Positions 36,347 through 45,057 of a DNA stretch of 64,000 nucleotides are shown here, piece after piece (position 1 is the first letter of the stretch; each line of letters begins with the position of its first letter). Source of the stretch: Labrenzia sp. VG12 (lineage in GTDB: Bacteria; Pseudomonadota; Alphaproteobacteria; Rhizobiales; Stappiaceae). The position numbers were made by a program, and so were the translations under genes. The stretch covers positions 3,906,001 through 3,970,000 of the forward strand of contig NZ_CP022529.1 in the NCBI RefSeq assembly GCF_002237595.1, given 5' to 3'. The notes below the pieces were generated by a model. It saw nothing but the letters and a program-made list of their open reading frames with translations. It made no database searches and had not been told where the DNA came from.

Positions 36347-37292
36347 CGCCCTGCGCGAACGCACGGACGCCCTCCGGTCCGAGATCGGCCGCACGGTGCT
36401 CGGCCAGGACGAGGTCATCGACCTTATGCTGGTCGCACTTTTTGCCCGTGGCCACGTCCTCCTTGAAGGTCCTCCGGGGACTGCAAAAACCCTGCTTGCG
36501 CGCAGTTTTGCCGCCGCAATGGATCTTGATTTCGGCCGCATCCAGTTCACACCCGACCTGATGCCGGGCGACGTGCTCGGCACGTCGATCTTCGATTTCA
36601 GAACCAACGCCTTCGTGCTGACAAAGGGCCCGGTCTTTTCGCAAGTCCTGCTCGCCGACGAGATCAACCGCGCACCGCCAAAAACCCAGGCGGCGCTTCT
36701 CCAGGCCATGAGCGAGCGTAAAGTCAGCATCGACGGCACCGACCACACGCTCGGCAGCGAATTCATCGTCATTGCCACCCAGAACCCGATCGAGCAGCAG
36801 GGAACCTATCCACTTCCCGAAGCCCAGCTCGACCGCTTCCTGTTCAAGCTGGTGATCGACTTTCCGCCCGAGGAAATCGAAATGGCGATCCTGCGCCAGC
36901 ACGCGGCCGAACCTCTTGAAGCCGGACTGGAAACGGAAGCCCTGGCCAAGGTTCTGGATGCCGCAGCGCTGGCCGAGACCCGCAGCCTGGTCGACAGCAT
37001 CATCCTGAAGGACGACATCCTCGCCTATATCCTGCGCCTGATCCGGGCAACCCGGGAAAGCTCGGAAATCGCCTTTGGCGCCTCGACCCGCGCAGCCGAC
37101 GCACTGGCCAGCGCAGCACGGGCAACGGCGGCGCTGAACGGTCGCGACTTTGCCATTCCCGATGACGTCAAACGCCTGTTCATTCCGGCACTGCGCCACA
37201 GGATCGTGCTTGGCCCGGCGGCCGAGATCGAAGGCCGCAGTCCGGAACAGGTGCTGGAAAACATTCTCAACCAGATTGAGGCCCCCCGCTGA
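36336..37292 (+). CDS. MoxR-family AAA+ ATPase
   Basis: The 318-residue AAA+ ATPase has Walker A GPPGTAKT (about residues 46-53), Walker B VLLADEINRAPP, sensor 1 FIVIATQNPIEQQGTYPLPEAQLDRF and the C-terminal lid. MoxR ATPases act as chaperone-like assembly factors, usually with a DUF58/von Willebrand-type partner encoded next to them, as here. The start overlaps the DUF4350 end by 11 bases. The client protein is unknown; candidates are the membrane proteins of the same operon. Confidence 0.95.
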   Translation: MTLDALRERTDALRSEIGRTVLGQDEVIDLMLVALFARGHVLLEGPPGTAKTLLARSFAAAMDLDFGRIQFTPDLMPGDVLGTSIFDFRTNAFVLTKGPVFSQVLLADEINRAPPKTQAALLQAMSERKVSIDGTDHTLGSEFIVIATQNPIEQQGTYPLPEAQLDRFLFKLVIDFPPEEIEMAILRQHAAEPLEAGLETEALAKVLDAAALAETRSLVDSIILKDDILAYILRLIRATRESSEIAFGASTRAADALASAARATAALNGRDFAIPDDVKRLFIPALRHRIVLGPAAEIEGRSPEQVLENILNQIEAPR

Positions 37293-37309
37293 TCCGGCCA
37301 TCGAAAAGA

Positions 37310-38587
37310 TTGCTCACCCTCGGAATGACTGCGCTGGCTCTGTCGGTGCTTGCAGTCGGCTCCGGCGGTGCTGCCCGGGAACTGACCTGGCTGCCCTGGT
37401 TCGTGCTGGCGCTGGTGGTGATGGCCGACTATGTGCTGTCGCTGCGCCGGCCGCGGGCGATCGAGATCGACGCTCCGGCCGAGATCTTCGTCGGAGAGAC
37501 GGCCAAGGTCCGGTTCGACCTGCAACGGGTTCCGGACGACCTGAGAGCCAAACTCGACTGGCCGGACGGCCTCTCTGGCGCGCGCGAGTTTGCCTTTGTG
37601 CCACTCGGAGAAGACGCTGCCGCCGCGGTGATCGAGTGCCGGGCCGTGCGCCGCGGTGTCTGGCGGTTCGAGCATCTGTGGCTGTGCTGGAGCTCCCGGC
37701 TGAAGCTGCTCGAGTTCGTGCCACGCCTCAAGCTCGGTGCCGAGATCCGGGTGGTGCCCAATATCCGCCTGGTTCAGTCCGGCCAGATCACGACCACGGT
37801 CATGTCGACGCTCTACGGCGTGAAGGAAAACAGGGCAATCGGCGAAGGGTCCGAATTCCAGCAGCTGCGCGACTTCGTGCCGGGCATGGACATCAAGACA
37901 ATCGACTGGAAACGATCGGCCCGCCGCCGCTCGCTGGTTGCCAAGGAACTGCGGGCGGAACGCAACCATCATGTCATTGTCGCGCTCGACAATGGCTATC
38001 TGATGCGCGAGGAAATCGGCGGTCTGCCCAAGATCGATCATGCGGTGACCGCCGCGCTCGCCACGGCCTGGGCGGCCTCCATCGGCGGCGATCTGGTGGG
38101 TCACTATTCCTATGACGTCCGCCCGTCCACCTTTTCCGCACCCGCACCCGGCCGCACCGCCTTTGCCCGCCTGAGAAGCTGGACGGCCGAACTCGACTAT
38201 GTCAGCCGCGAGACCAACCATACGCTGGCGCTGACTGAACTCAACGCCCGCACGCCCAAGCGCAGCCTGATCATCATCTTCACCGATTTCGTCGATACCA
38301 CATCCGCGGAGCTGCTGGTCGAGAACATCGGCATCCTGGCAAAACGGCATCTCCTGATCTTTGTTGCAATCCGCGATCCGGACCTGGAAAAACTGGTCGA
38401 GACCGCGCCGGACGATATTGACGGCGCCGCGGCGCTGGTTGCCGCCAACCAGGCCATCAACGAACGCCGGATGGTGTTCGAACGGCTCAGCCGCATGGGT
38501 GTCACCATCGTCGACGCCAAGCCCGATGCCATCACCTCGCGGCTCATTTCGGCCTATCTCGAGATCAAAGCACGGGAGCTGATCTGA
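37310..38587 (+). CDS. DUF58 domain protein (MoxR partner)
   Basis: The 425-residue protein has two N-terminal spans (about residues 2-45), an extended middle, and a C-terminal DUF58/VWA-like domain with the signature GEGSEFQQLRDFVPGMDIKTIDWKRSARRR. A late LIIIFTDFVDTTSAELL gives a MIDAS-like pattern. The canonical start is TTG 37310. A CTG at 37289 overlaps the MoxR stop as CTGA and would restore the usual family N-terminus, I-R-P-S-K-R-L-L; GAGG lies 8 bases before it. It is coupled to the SpoIIM gene by a 1-base overlap. Confidence 0.9.
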   Translation: MLTLGMTALALSVLAVGSGGAARELTWLPWFVLALVVMADYVLSLRRPRAIEIDAPAEIFVGETAKVRFDLQRVPDDLRAKLDWPDGLSGAREFAFVPLGEDAAAAVIECRAVRRGVWRFEHLWLCWSSRLKLLEFVPRLKLGAEIRVVPNIRLVQSGQITTTVMSTLYGVKENRAIGEGSEFQQLRDFVPGMDIKTIDWKRSARRRSLVAKELRAERNHHVIVALDNGYLMREEIGGLPKIDHAVTAALATAWAASIGGDLVGHYSYDVRPSTFSAPAPGRTAFARLRSWTAELDYVSRETNHTLALTELNARTPKRSLIIIFTDFVDTTSAELLVENIGILAKRHLLIFVAIRDPDLEKLVETAPDDIDGAAALVAANQAINERRMVFERLSRMGVTIVDAKPDAITSRLISAYLEIKARELI

Positions 38588-39585
38588 TGAATGGCGATGA
38601 TCTGATCCGTTCCGCCCGGTTCCGGAAGGAACGCGAAGCCGACTGGCAACGCCTGGAGCAACTGGTTCTGGCCGCCGAAAGCCGCGGCTTGCAGCACATG
38701 GAATTTGCCGAGACCCGCGACCTTGCGGCGCTTTACCGCCAGGCCACCACGTCGTTGGCCATTGCCCGCGAAATCTCGCTCGACAAGGCGCTGCTCGGCT
38801 ATCTCGAAGCGCTGACGGCCCGCGCCTATCTCTGCGTCTACGCGCCCCAGCAACGCCTTGGCGGCCTGATCGAACGGTTTTTCACCAAGAGCGCGCCGCA
38901 GGCGATGCGGCGTTCCTGGCTCTTCATCCTGCTCGGCTTTCTCTGTCTTGGACTGGGCGCGCTCTCCGGTTACCTGCTCTATTTTGAAAACAACGACTGG
39001 TTCTATGTTTTCATGCCCGAGGAACTGGCAGGGGGCCGCGGCCCGGACGCCACGACAGACTCGATGCTCGATTCGATCTACGGCCACGACACCGGCTCAA
39101 GCGGTCTTGGTGCCTTTGCCACCTATCTGTTCTCGCACAATACCCGCATCGCGATCTTCGTCTTCGGCCTCGGTGTCTTTGCCTGCGCACCGGCAATCCT
39201 GCTGACCTTCTATAATGGCCTGATGCTCGGTGCCTTTGTCGCAGTCCATGTGGATCGCGGGCTCGGCCTCGACATTACCGGCTGGCTGTCCGTTCATGGC
39301 GTTACCGAACTGTCGGCCATCTGCATTGCCTGCGGCGGCGGGCTGCAGCTGGGCACGGCGCTGCTGTTTCCAGGCGAGCGAACGCGTGCAGAAGCGCTGC
39401 GCCTTGCCGGGCGGGACGCGGTCAAGCTGGCCCTGGTCGCAGCGCTCATGCTGCTTGTTGCCGCATTGCTGGAGGGCTTTGCCCGACAGCTGATCAACGA
39501 CACCGGCACCCGGCTCGTGGTTGGCTGGGGCATTGGCGCACTCTGGCTGGCCTGGTTCACGCTTACCGGACGGGAGCGGACCTGA
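38587..39585 (+). CDS. Stage II sporulation protein M-like membrane protein
   Basis: The 332-residue protein has a soluble N-terminal part (about residues 1-100), then five or six spans. The SpoIIM-domain features are the hydrophobic start SWLFILLGFLCLGLGALSGYLL, HNTRIAIFVFGLGVFACAPAILLTFYNGLMLGAFVA, and SVHGVTELSAICIACGGGLQLG. In this non-sporulating lineage such proteins accompany MoxR/DUF58/RDD genes and have no known role beyond possible membrane remodelling. It shares one base with each neighbour (TGATG). Confidence 0.88.
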   Translation: MNGDDLIRSARFRKEREADWQRLEQLVLAAESRGLQHMEFAETRDLAALYRQATTSLAIAREISLDKALLGYLEALTARAYLCVYAPQQRLGGLIERFFTKSAPQAMRRSWLFILLGFLCLGLGALSGYLLYFENNDWFYVFMPEELAGGRGPDATTDSMLDSIYGHDTGSSGLGAFATYLFSHNTRIAIFVFGLGVFACAPAILLTFYNGLMLGAFVAVHVDRGLGLDITGWLSVHGVTELSAICIACGGGLQLGTALLFPGERTRAEALRLAGRDAVKLALVAALMLLVAALLEGFARQLINDTGTRLVVGWGIGALWLAWFTLTGRERT

Positions 39586-40511
39586 TGCTGCGCCGCTGGA
39601 AAGAACGACGACGGGCCCGGCCGTCTCCCGACACGCTGATGCCTCCGGAAGGGGTGGCGCTGAACCTGCCCATCGCCGGCCTCGGTGTGCGCTTTGCGGC
39701 CCAGCTCACGGATATCATCATCACCACCATCGCAGCTGTCTGCCTTGTGGTGCTTCTGCTGGTCGTCAATCTCACCAGCCCGCAGACCCTGATGGCGGTT
39801 GGCGCCCTGCTGTTTTTCCTGATCCGGGTGCCCTACTACATCTGCGCGGAACTGGCCTGGAACGGCCAGACGCTTGGCAAGCGCCTGATGAAGATCAAGG
39901 TCGTCTCCCATGATGGCGGTCCGCTGACAGCCCATGCACTGGTGCTGCGCAATCTGATGAAAGAAGCCGAAATCTTTCTGCCCGGAACCTTGCTGCTGAC
40001 CCTGAACGCGGCCACGCCACTGGAATCGCTAGCGTCTTTCGCCTGGGTAATGATGGCGCTGATGATCCCGCTCTTCAACCGGTACCGGCGCCGCCTTGGC
40101 GACATGATGGCTGGCACCCATGTGATCCATCTTCCGGTGCCCGTGCTGCTCAAGGATCTGGCAAGCGAGGCACCGCTGCCGATTGAAGGGCGCAAGAAGA
40201 TCACCTTCCTGGCGCACCAGCTCGACCACTACGGCGCCTATGAACTGCAGACGCTCGAAACCCTGCTGCGCGGCCAGAACACGCCGGCCGGGTCGGCATC
40301 TGCGAAGCAGAGGCAGGCGACCATCGAGGCAATTGTCGAAAAGATCCGCAAGAAGATCGGCTACGCGGATCCTGTTCAGCCTGCAGATCGGCTTCGTTTC
40401 CTGCAGGCCTTCTACAACGCCCAGCGCGAACACCTGGAACAGCGCCAGCTTTTCGGCGACCGGCGCGAGAACAAGCACTATGCCAACGAGGACAAAGACG
40501 TGAACGTCTGA
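39585..40511 (+). CDS. RDD family membrane protein
   Basis: The 308-residue protein has the RDD domain in its first 170 residues: LGVRFAAQLTDIIITTIAAVCL, with the R and D pair, then AWNGQTLGKRLMKIKVV, and the RYRRRLGDMMAGTHVI end. Three spans are predicted. The C-terminal 130 residues are soluble and helical, as in several RDD proteins of this cluster type. It is the last gene of the six-gene unit. The array of homologous membrane genes begins 86 bases later on the same strand. Confidence 0.9.
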   Translation: MLRRWKERRRARPSPDTLMPPEGVALNLPIAGLGVRFAAQLTDIIITTIAAVCLVVLLLVVNLTSPQTLMAVGALLFFLIRVPYYICAELAWNGQTLGKRLMKIKVVSHDGGPLTAHALVLRNLMKEAEIFLPGTLLLTLNAATPLESLASFAWVMMALMIPLFNRYRRRLGDMMAGTHVIHLPVPVLLKDLASEAPLPIEGRKKITFLAHQLDHYGAYELQTLETLLRGQNTPAGSASAKQRQATIEAIVEKIRKKIGYADPVQPADRLRFLQAFYNAQREHLEQRQLFGDRRENKHYANEDKDVNV

Positions 40512-40597
40512 GCCAGAGGCGCTGAAAGTGTTATATTCCTTTCGCCCCTGCCTCCCTTTCTAAATGCACACATTTCAACTCATTTCGGAAACCACCC

Positions 40598-41452
40598 TTG
40601 AACGACGAAAACTCCACTGCCGAGATCAAGACCTCTCCCCCCGTAACGGACAACCGGCCACGACAGTCGCTCGGTGTCGGAGGCTTGATCACGGACACAT
40701 TCGCGATCTTCTTTCGCCACTTCGTCATGATTTGTCTGATCGGTCTGGTGCCGATGATCCTGGGCCAGGTGCTGCCCGCGCTGGCACTTGGTCTTGCCAA
40801 GCAAAACCCGGAACCCCTTGGTCCAGGCACGATCTTCACGTCACTGTTCATGGGGTTTCTTCTGTAATGCGTCTATGCCCTGACCACGGCAATTCTGGTC
40901 CAGCTCACCTACAACGAACAGCTTGGCCATAGGATCAGGGTGAGGCAATACATCCGTCCCGCGTTTCGGGCCCTTTTTCCGATTCTGGTCCTGAGCGTTT
41001 CAGTCTTCCTGATCCTGTTCGCCTCGCAGTTTCTTTTGATGTTGCTGTCCGCAGCCACCCCCTATCTGCTGGTTGTCGGCCTGCCGTTTCATCTGGGCTT
41101 CATTTTCTGGATCTGCGCCACCCTGTCGGTTTGTGCGCCTGTCATCCTTTTCGAGAGGGCCGGCTTGCGGGCCTTCTTCCGGAGCATGGAACTGACGCGG
41201 AACTACCGCTGGCCGATCGTCGGCACGATAGTGTTGACCAGCATCTTCATCCTGATCCTCTATCTGGTCGTCGGAGCCCTCATCGCACTCCTGACCATGA
41301 TGACCAGCCCACTGATCGGAGCGCTTCTGTTCGCGCTCCTGTCGACGTCGGGGACCAGCCTCCTGGCGATCATGGTGACACTCATCTATGCCCGCCTGAG
41401 AGAAATCAAGGAAGGTATCGGCCTGGATCAGGTCGCTGCCGTTTTTGACTGA
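40598..41452 (+). pseudogene. Membrane protein array set B, copy 1, interrupted by an in-frame stop
   Basis: The frame starts with TTG at 40598 (NDENSTAEIKTS, then LGVGGLITDTFAIFFRHFVM) and breaks at TAA 40865-40867. It continues in the same frame as CVYALTTAILVQLTYNEQLG through to LYARLREIKEGIGLDQVAAVFD. Its three neighbours read straight through this position, with M or L where this copy has the stop (for example MVVYSITTAFLVQLAYDAKLG). Without the stop it would be a 284-residue protein of six spans. Possible explanations are a nonsense mutation, a sequencing error or a read-through stop. The downstream part keeps intact coding content, so the lesion is recent or the part is translated. Confidence 0.75.
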
Positions 41453-41541
41453 ATGTCGAAATGACGGGCGCGAAAACAAGCCCCATGGCAGGCCCGGGAA
41501 AGACGTAAAGCAGCGATTGGCAACCAAACGGAGTGATGCGA

Positions 41542-42318
41542 ATGTCGGACAGCGCACTAGACCAACCAAGGCAGCCACTGGGCATCGGACCGCTGATCGC
41601 GGAAAGCTTCTCGATCCTGTTCCGCTACTTTGTCCCGATTGTCCTGATCGCCTTCGTTCCAAACCTGCTTGGCGTCCTGCTGTCCGGATATCTGGTCGGA
41701 TTTGAAGTCGTAATAGGGCTTGAGGAAGTGGCAGCCGACGGCTCCGGCTCGCCCGGTCTGGAACTGCTGACATCGCTCGTGGACATGGTGGTCTATTCCA
41801 TCACCACCGCCTTTCTCGTTCAGCTGGCCTATGACGCAAAACTTGGGCGGCCGATAAGAATTGCCCGCTATATCGGACCGGCACTGGGAGCCATCGTCCC
41901 CATCGTCATCCTCGGGTTTGCGGTCAGCGTCATGGTGGGGCTGGCTGCCATTGCCCTTCTGATCCCCGGATTGTGGGTCTATGCCGTGTTCTCTGTCATG
42001 GAACCGGCAGTCGTGATCGAACGACTGGGCTATGGCGGCCTTGGCCGCAGCGCGGAACTCACCAAAGAATACCGCTGGCCGATACTGGGCGCGCTTGTTC
42101 CCATCTTCATCTGCATGGCCCTGATCTTCGTCCTGGCCTTTTTCATCGTCGAGACGCTGGGATATCAGGGCAACCTGATTGTGTCGGTTATCCTGTTCTC
42201 GACCATCGCCGCAGTTGGAACCAGTCTCCTCAGCGTCTTTGTTTCGCTGCTGTATGCCCGCCTGCGTGAAATCAAGGAAGGCGTTGGCGTTGACGAGATC
42301 GCGTCAGTTTTTGACTGA
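41542..42318 (+). CDS. Membrane protein array set B, copy 2
   Basis: The 258-residue protein has six predicted spans. The N-terminus LGIGPLIAESFSILFRYFVPIVLIAF matches the other copies, as do AYDAKLGRPIRIARYIGPALGAI, VIERLGYGGLGRSAELTKEYRWPI and the C-terminal LYARLREIKEGVGVDEIASVFD. The start ATG at 41542 is preferred because ACGGAG lies 8 bases before it, as it does before copy 4. I recall no experimental function; the topology resembles YciC and glycerophosphodiester phosphodiesterase membrane-domain proteins. It lies in a unidirectional array behind the RDD gene. Confidence 0.8.
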   Translation: MSDSALDQPRQPLGIGPLIAESFSILFRYFVPIVLIAFVPNLLGVLLSGYLVGFEVVIGLEEVAADGSGSPGLELLTSLVDMVVYSITTAFLVQLAYDAKLGRPIRIARYIGPALGAIVPIVILGFAVSVMVGLAAIALLIPGLWVYAVFSVMEPAVVIERLGYGGLGRSAELTKEYRWPILGALVPIFICMALIFVLAFFIVETLGYQGNLIVSVILFSTIAAVGTSLLSVFVSLLYARLREIKEGVGVDEIASVFD

Positions 42319-42366
42319 CCTCTCGCCCCCCCAAGCGCTCATCAGGAACAAGAGGCCTGACCCGTC

Positions 42367-43248
42367 ATGCCGGATAACTCATCCATCAGGCAGTATTATC
42401 TCAACCGGCTCGATGACACTCAGGACGGTCAGAAGCCCGGCCCCAAGGTCCCTCTTGGCATCGGCAGGCTGATTGCCGACTGTTTTGCCATGCTGTTCCG
42501 GAAGTTGCCGATCGTGCTTGTCCTCAGCTTCTGGCCAAGCCTGCTGGGCGTGCTTCTGTCCGGCTCCCTGGTTGGCATCAGATACACGATCGGGTTTGAA
42601 GACGTGGCCTCTGGCACTGCAAGCGGGCCAATACTTCTCTCGGCCCTTGTCGATATCCTGGTTTATGCGGTGGTCACCGCATTGCTGGTTCGGCCTGTTC
42701 ATGATGTGAAGTTCAACAGGCCGGTCCGCATCAGCCGGGACCTCGTGCCGGCGTTGAAAAGTGTTTTCCCGATCAGCCTCTTGATCCTCGCCCAGACGTT
42801 GATGGTGATGCTTGGCGGCCTGTTGGCGCTGTTCATCCCCGGTTCCGTCTTGTTTGGCATCATTGGCTTTGTGTTCATCGGGCTTTTCCTGATTGCCGTC
42901 ATCTGGGCCTACGCCGCCTGGAGCGTCATGCCTGCCGCCGTTGTTGTGGAAGGGGCGGGCTTTCAGGGCCTCAGCCGCAGCGTCGCTCTCACCAAAGGCT
43001 ATCGCTGGCCAATCGTCGCTGTGATTGCACCGGTCTGGATCTGCTCCGCCCTGGTCGTTCTGGCCACAGCCGCCTTGACCGGTCTCGTTGAGAGCATTGC
43101 GGGCCTGTCGGCAGCTGTCGTCCTGTTCGCGGTCGCGGATGCCATCGGCACGAGCCTTGTCGGCATCATCGTGTCGATCCTCTACATCCGCCTGCGCGAA
43201 ATCAAAGAGGGTATCGGCGTTGATCGCGTCGCCGAAGTGTTCGACTGA
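42367..43248 (+). CDS. Membrane protein array set B, copy 3
   Basis: The 293-residue protein is longer than the others because of an extra polar N-terminus (MPDNSSIRQYYLNRLDDTQDG) before the common start LGIGRLIADCFAMLFRKLPIV. It has six or seven spans, a central VVVEGAGFQGLSRSVALTKGYRWPI, and the C-terminal LYIRLREIKEGIGVDRVAEVFD. It diverges most from the rest of the array (for example LLVRPVHDVKFNRPVRISRD where the others have LVQLAYDAKL). The start ATG follows GAGG. The gap from copy 2 is 48 bases. Confidence 0.8.
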   Translation: MPDNSSIRQYYLNRLDDTQDGQKPGPKVPLGIGRLIADCFAMLFRKLPIVLVLSFWPSLLGVLLSGSLVGIRYTIGFEDVASGTASGPILLSALVDILVYAVVTALLVRPVHDVKFNRPVRISRDLVPALKSVFPISLLILAQTLMVMLGGLLALFIPGSVLFGIIGFVFIGLFLIAVIWAYAAWSVMPAAVVVEGAGFQGLSRSVALTKGYRWPIVAVIAPVWICSALVVLATAALTGLVESIAGLSAAVVLFAVADAIGTSLVGIIVSILYIRLREIKEGIGVDRVAEVFD

Positions 43249-43458
43249 ACAATGCGCGACGTTACATATTTATAACCGACTGAAAGTCACTTCAGCACAT
43301 TGCAGGAACCTGCAAGAAACAACAATGCACTGCTTGAGCCACACACCTATTAGACTTATGGTGTAGCCGCAAAAAACAAGAAAGCGCCGTTCCGGCGACC
43401 TCTAAACTGAACTTCAAAAACCTCTTTTCAAATTTTCTATACCAAACGGAGTAATCGA

Positions 43459-44241
43459 ATGACGGATGCGACCACGGCCCAGCCAAAGGCCCCGCTCGGA
43501 GTTGGTTCGATCATCGGCGAAAGCTTTTCGATCCTCTTCGGACACATCCTGCAGATCGTTCTGATCGCCTTTGTCCCGACCTTGATCGGATTTCTAATCT
43601 CCGGACTGCTGACCGGATTCGACGTGGCGCTGGGTGTCCAGGAGCCCGATTTCAGCAATCCCGGCGCGGGTATCGGGACGGCTGTGACATTTGTCATCAA
43701 CATGGTGGTTTACGCCATCACCACGGCCCTGCTTGTCCAGCTTGCCTATGACGCAAAACTGTCCCGTCCGATCCAGATCGGGCGTTACATCGGTCCCGCA
43801 CTCAGCGCGGCCTTCCCGCTCGCCATATTGACACTTGTCGTCACGGTCCTGCTTGTGATCGGCTTCATGCTGCTGATCGTGCCGGGCCTTTGGGTCTATG
43901 CGGTATTCTCCGTGCTTGCACCGGCCATCGTCATTGAGCGTGTCGGTTTCGGCGGCATGGGCCGCAGTGCAAGGCTGACCAAGGAATATCGCTGGCCGAT
44001 CGTGGGTGCGATCATTCTCGCGTTCCTGATCGTCATGATCCTTCAGATCATCGCCATGTTCGTGGTCGGACTGATCGCCCTGGCCGGTACTGTCGGAATG
44101 ATCTTCGCGGTGCTGCTGATGGTTGTCATCTCGACCCTGGGCGCCGGTTTCCTAAGTATCCTGGTTTCCCTGCTCTACGCCCGCCTGCGTGAAATCAAGG
44201 AAGGCGTCAGCGTCGACCAGATCGCCTCCGTCTTCGACTGA
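43459..44241 (+). CDS. Membrane protein array set B, copy 4
   Basis: The 260-residue protein has six predicted spans and is closest to copy 2 (AYDAKLSRPIQIGRYIGPALSAA, VIERVGFGGMGRSARLTKEYRWPIVG, LYARLREIKEGVSVDQIASVFD). ACCAAACGGAG precedes its start, the same leader as before copy 2. A gap of 210 bp from copy 3 suggests its own promoter. A strong terminator 49 bases after its stop closes the array before ccmA. Confidence 0.82.
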   Translation: MTDATTAQPKAPLGVGSIIGESFSILFGHILQIVLIAFVPTLIGFLISGLLTGFDVALGVQEPDFSNPGAGIGTAVTFVINMVVYAITTALLVQLAYDAKLSRPIQIGRYIGPALSAAFPLAILTLVVTVLLVIGFMLLIVPGLWVYAVFSVLAPAIVIERVGFGGMGRSARLTKEYRWPIVGAIILAFLIVMILQIIAMFVVGLIALAGTVGMIFAVLLMVVISTLGAGFLSILVSLLYARLREIKEGVSVDQIASVFD

Positions 44242-44289
44242 TCCGGACCGGCGAAGCCGAACTGGGGCTGACCCCGCTCTGAAAACACG

Positions 44290-44333
44290 ATCCCCGCCTT
44301 GAGTCTTGACCAAGATTAAGGCGGGGATTTTTT
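44290..44333 (+). terminator. Terminator after the membrane protein array
   Basis: The stem ATCCCCGCCTT (44290-44300) and AAGGCGGGGAT (44318-44328) is followed by TTTTTTC. The loop is 17 bases long. Confidence 0.85.
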
Positions 44334-44394
44334 CTTGCGTCATCAAGGGACCTGACCCTAACAAGAACAGTCCCTTGTCTCCCGGAGCAGTCCG

Positions 44395-45057
44395 CTGAAA
44401 CTCATCGCCGAAAACCTGACCATCGACCGTGGCGGCCGCCGCGTGTTCCAGGATCTCTCATTCACGCTGGAAAGCGGCACGGCGCTGGTGGTCACCGGCG
44501 CCAACGGCATCGGCAAATCGTCTCTGCTGCGCACCCTTGCCGGCCTGGTGCCCCTCGCCGGTGGTACCTTGCGGATCGAAGGCGGTGAGGATGATCGGCC
44601 GGCGGAAGAGCACGCGCATTATTTCGGCCATCAGAATGCGGTCAAGGCCGCCCTCAGCGTCCTGGAGAACCTCGATTTCTGGAAGAGTTTCACCAGCCCG
44701 GTTCAGGCGGTCGGGTTTCAAGGCACCTCGATTCCGCCGGAACAGGCCCTGAAACTGCTGACCATCGGTCACACTGCCCGCCTGCCTGCGGGCTATCTCT
44801 CGGCCGGCCAGACGAGGCGATTGGCCCTTGCGCGGCTGCTGGTCACGGCACGGCCGGTCTGGCTGATGGACGAACCGACCTCCGCGCTCGACAAGGCGTC
44901 CGAAGCGGGCCTTTTGAAACTCATGAACCAGCATCTGGACGATGGCGGCATGATTGTAACGGCAACCCACACGGAACTGGCGCTTTCCCGAACCCGGGAA
45001 CTGCATCTCCAGGCGGCTGAACCCGCACTCGATTCTGCCGGGGAGATCCTGGCATGA
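44395..45057 (+). CDS. ccmA: Cytochrome c biogenesis heme exporter ATP-binding protein (CcmA)
   Basis: ATPase subunit of the CcmABCD complex that releases holo-CcmE during cytochrome c maturation. The protein, about 220 residues, has Walker A GANGIGKSS, signature YLSAGQTRRLALARLL and Walker B VWLMDEPTSALD. The family N-terminus (LIAENLTIDRGGRRVFQDLSFTL) lies in frame upstream of any ATG, GTG or TTG. CTG at 44395 therefore probably starts it, with GGAG about 9 bases upstream. A GTG start at 44443 would remove the first beta strand. An in-frame TAA at 44359 bounds the options. It is coupled to ccmB by an ATGA overlap. Confidence 0.9.
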   Translation: MKLIAENLTIDRGGRRVFQDLSFTLESGTALVVTGANGIGKSSLLRTLAGLVPLAGGTLRIEGGEDDRPAEEHAHYFGHQNAVKAALSVLENLDFWKSFTSPVQAVGFQGTSIPPEQALKLLTIGHTARLPAGYLSAGQTRRLALARLLVTARPVWLMDEPTSALDKASEAGLLKLMNQHLDDGGMIVTATHTELALSRTRELHLQAAEPALDSAGEILA

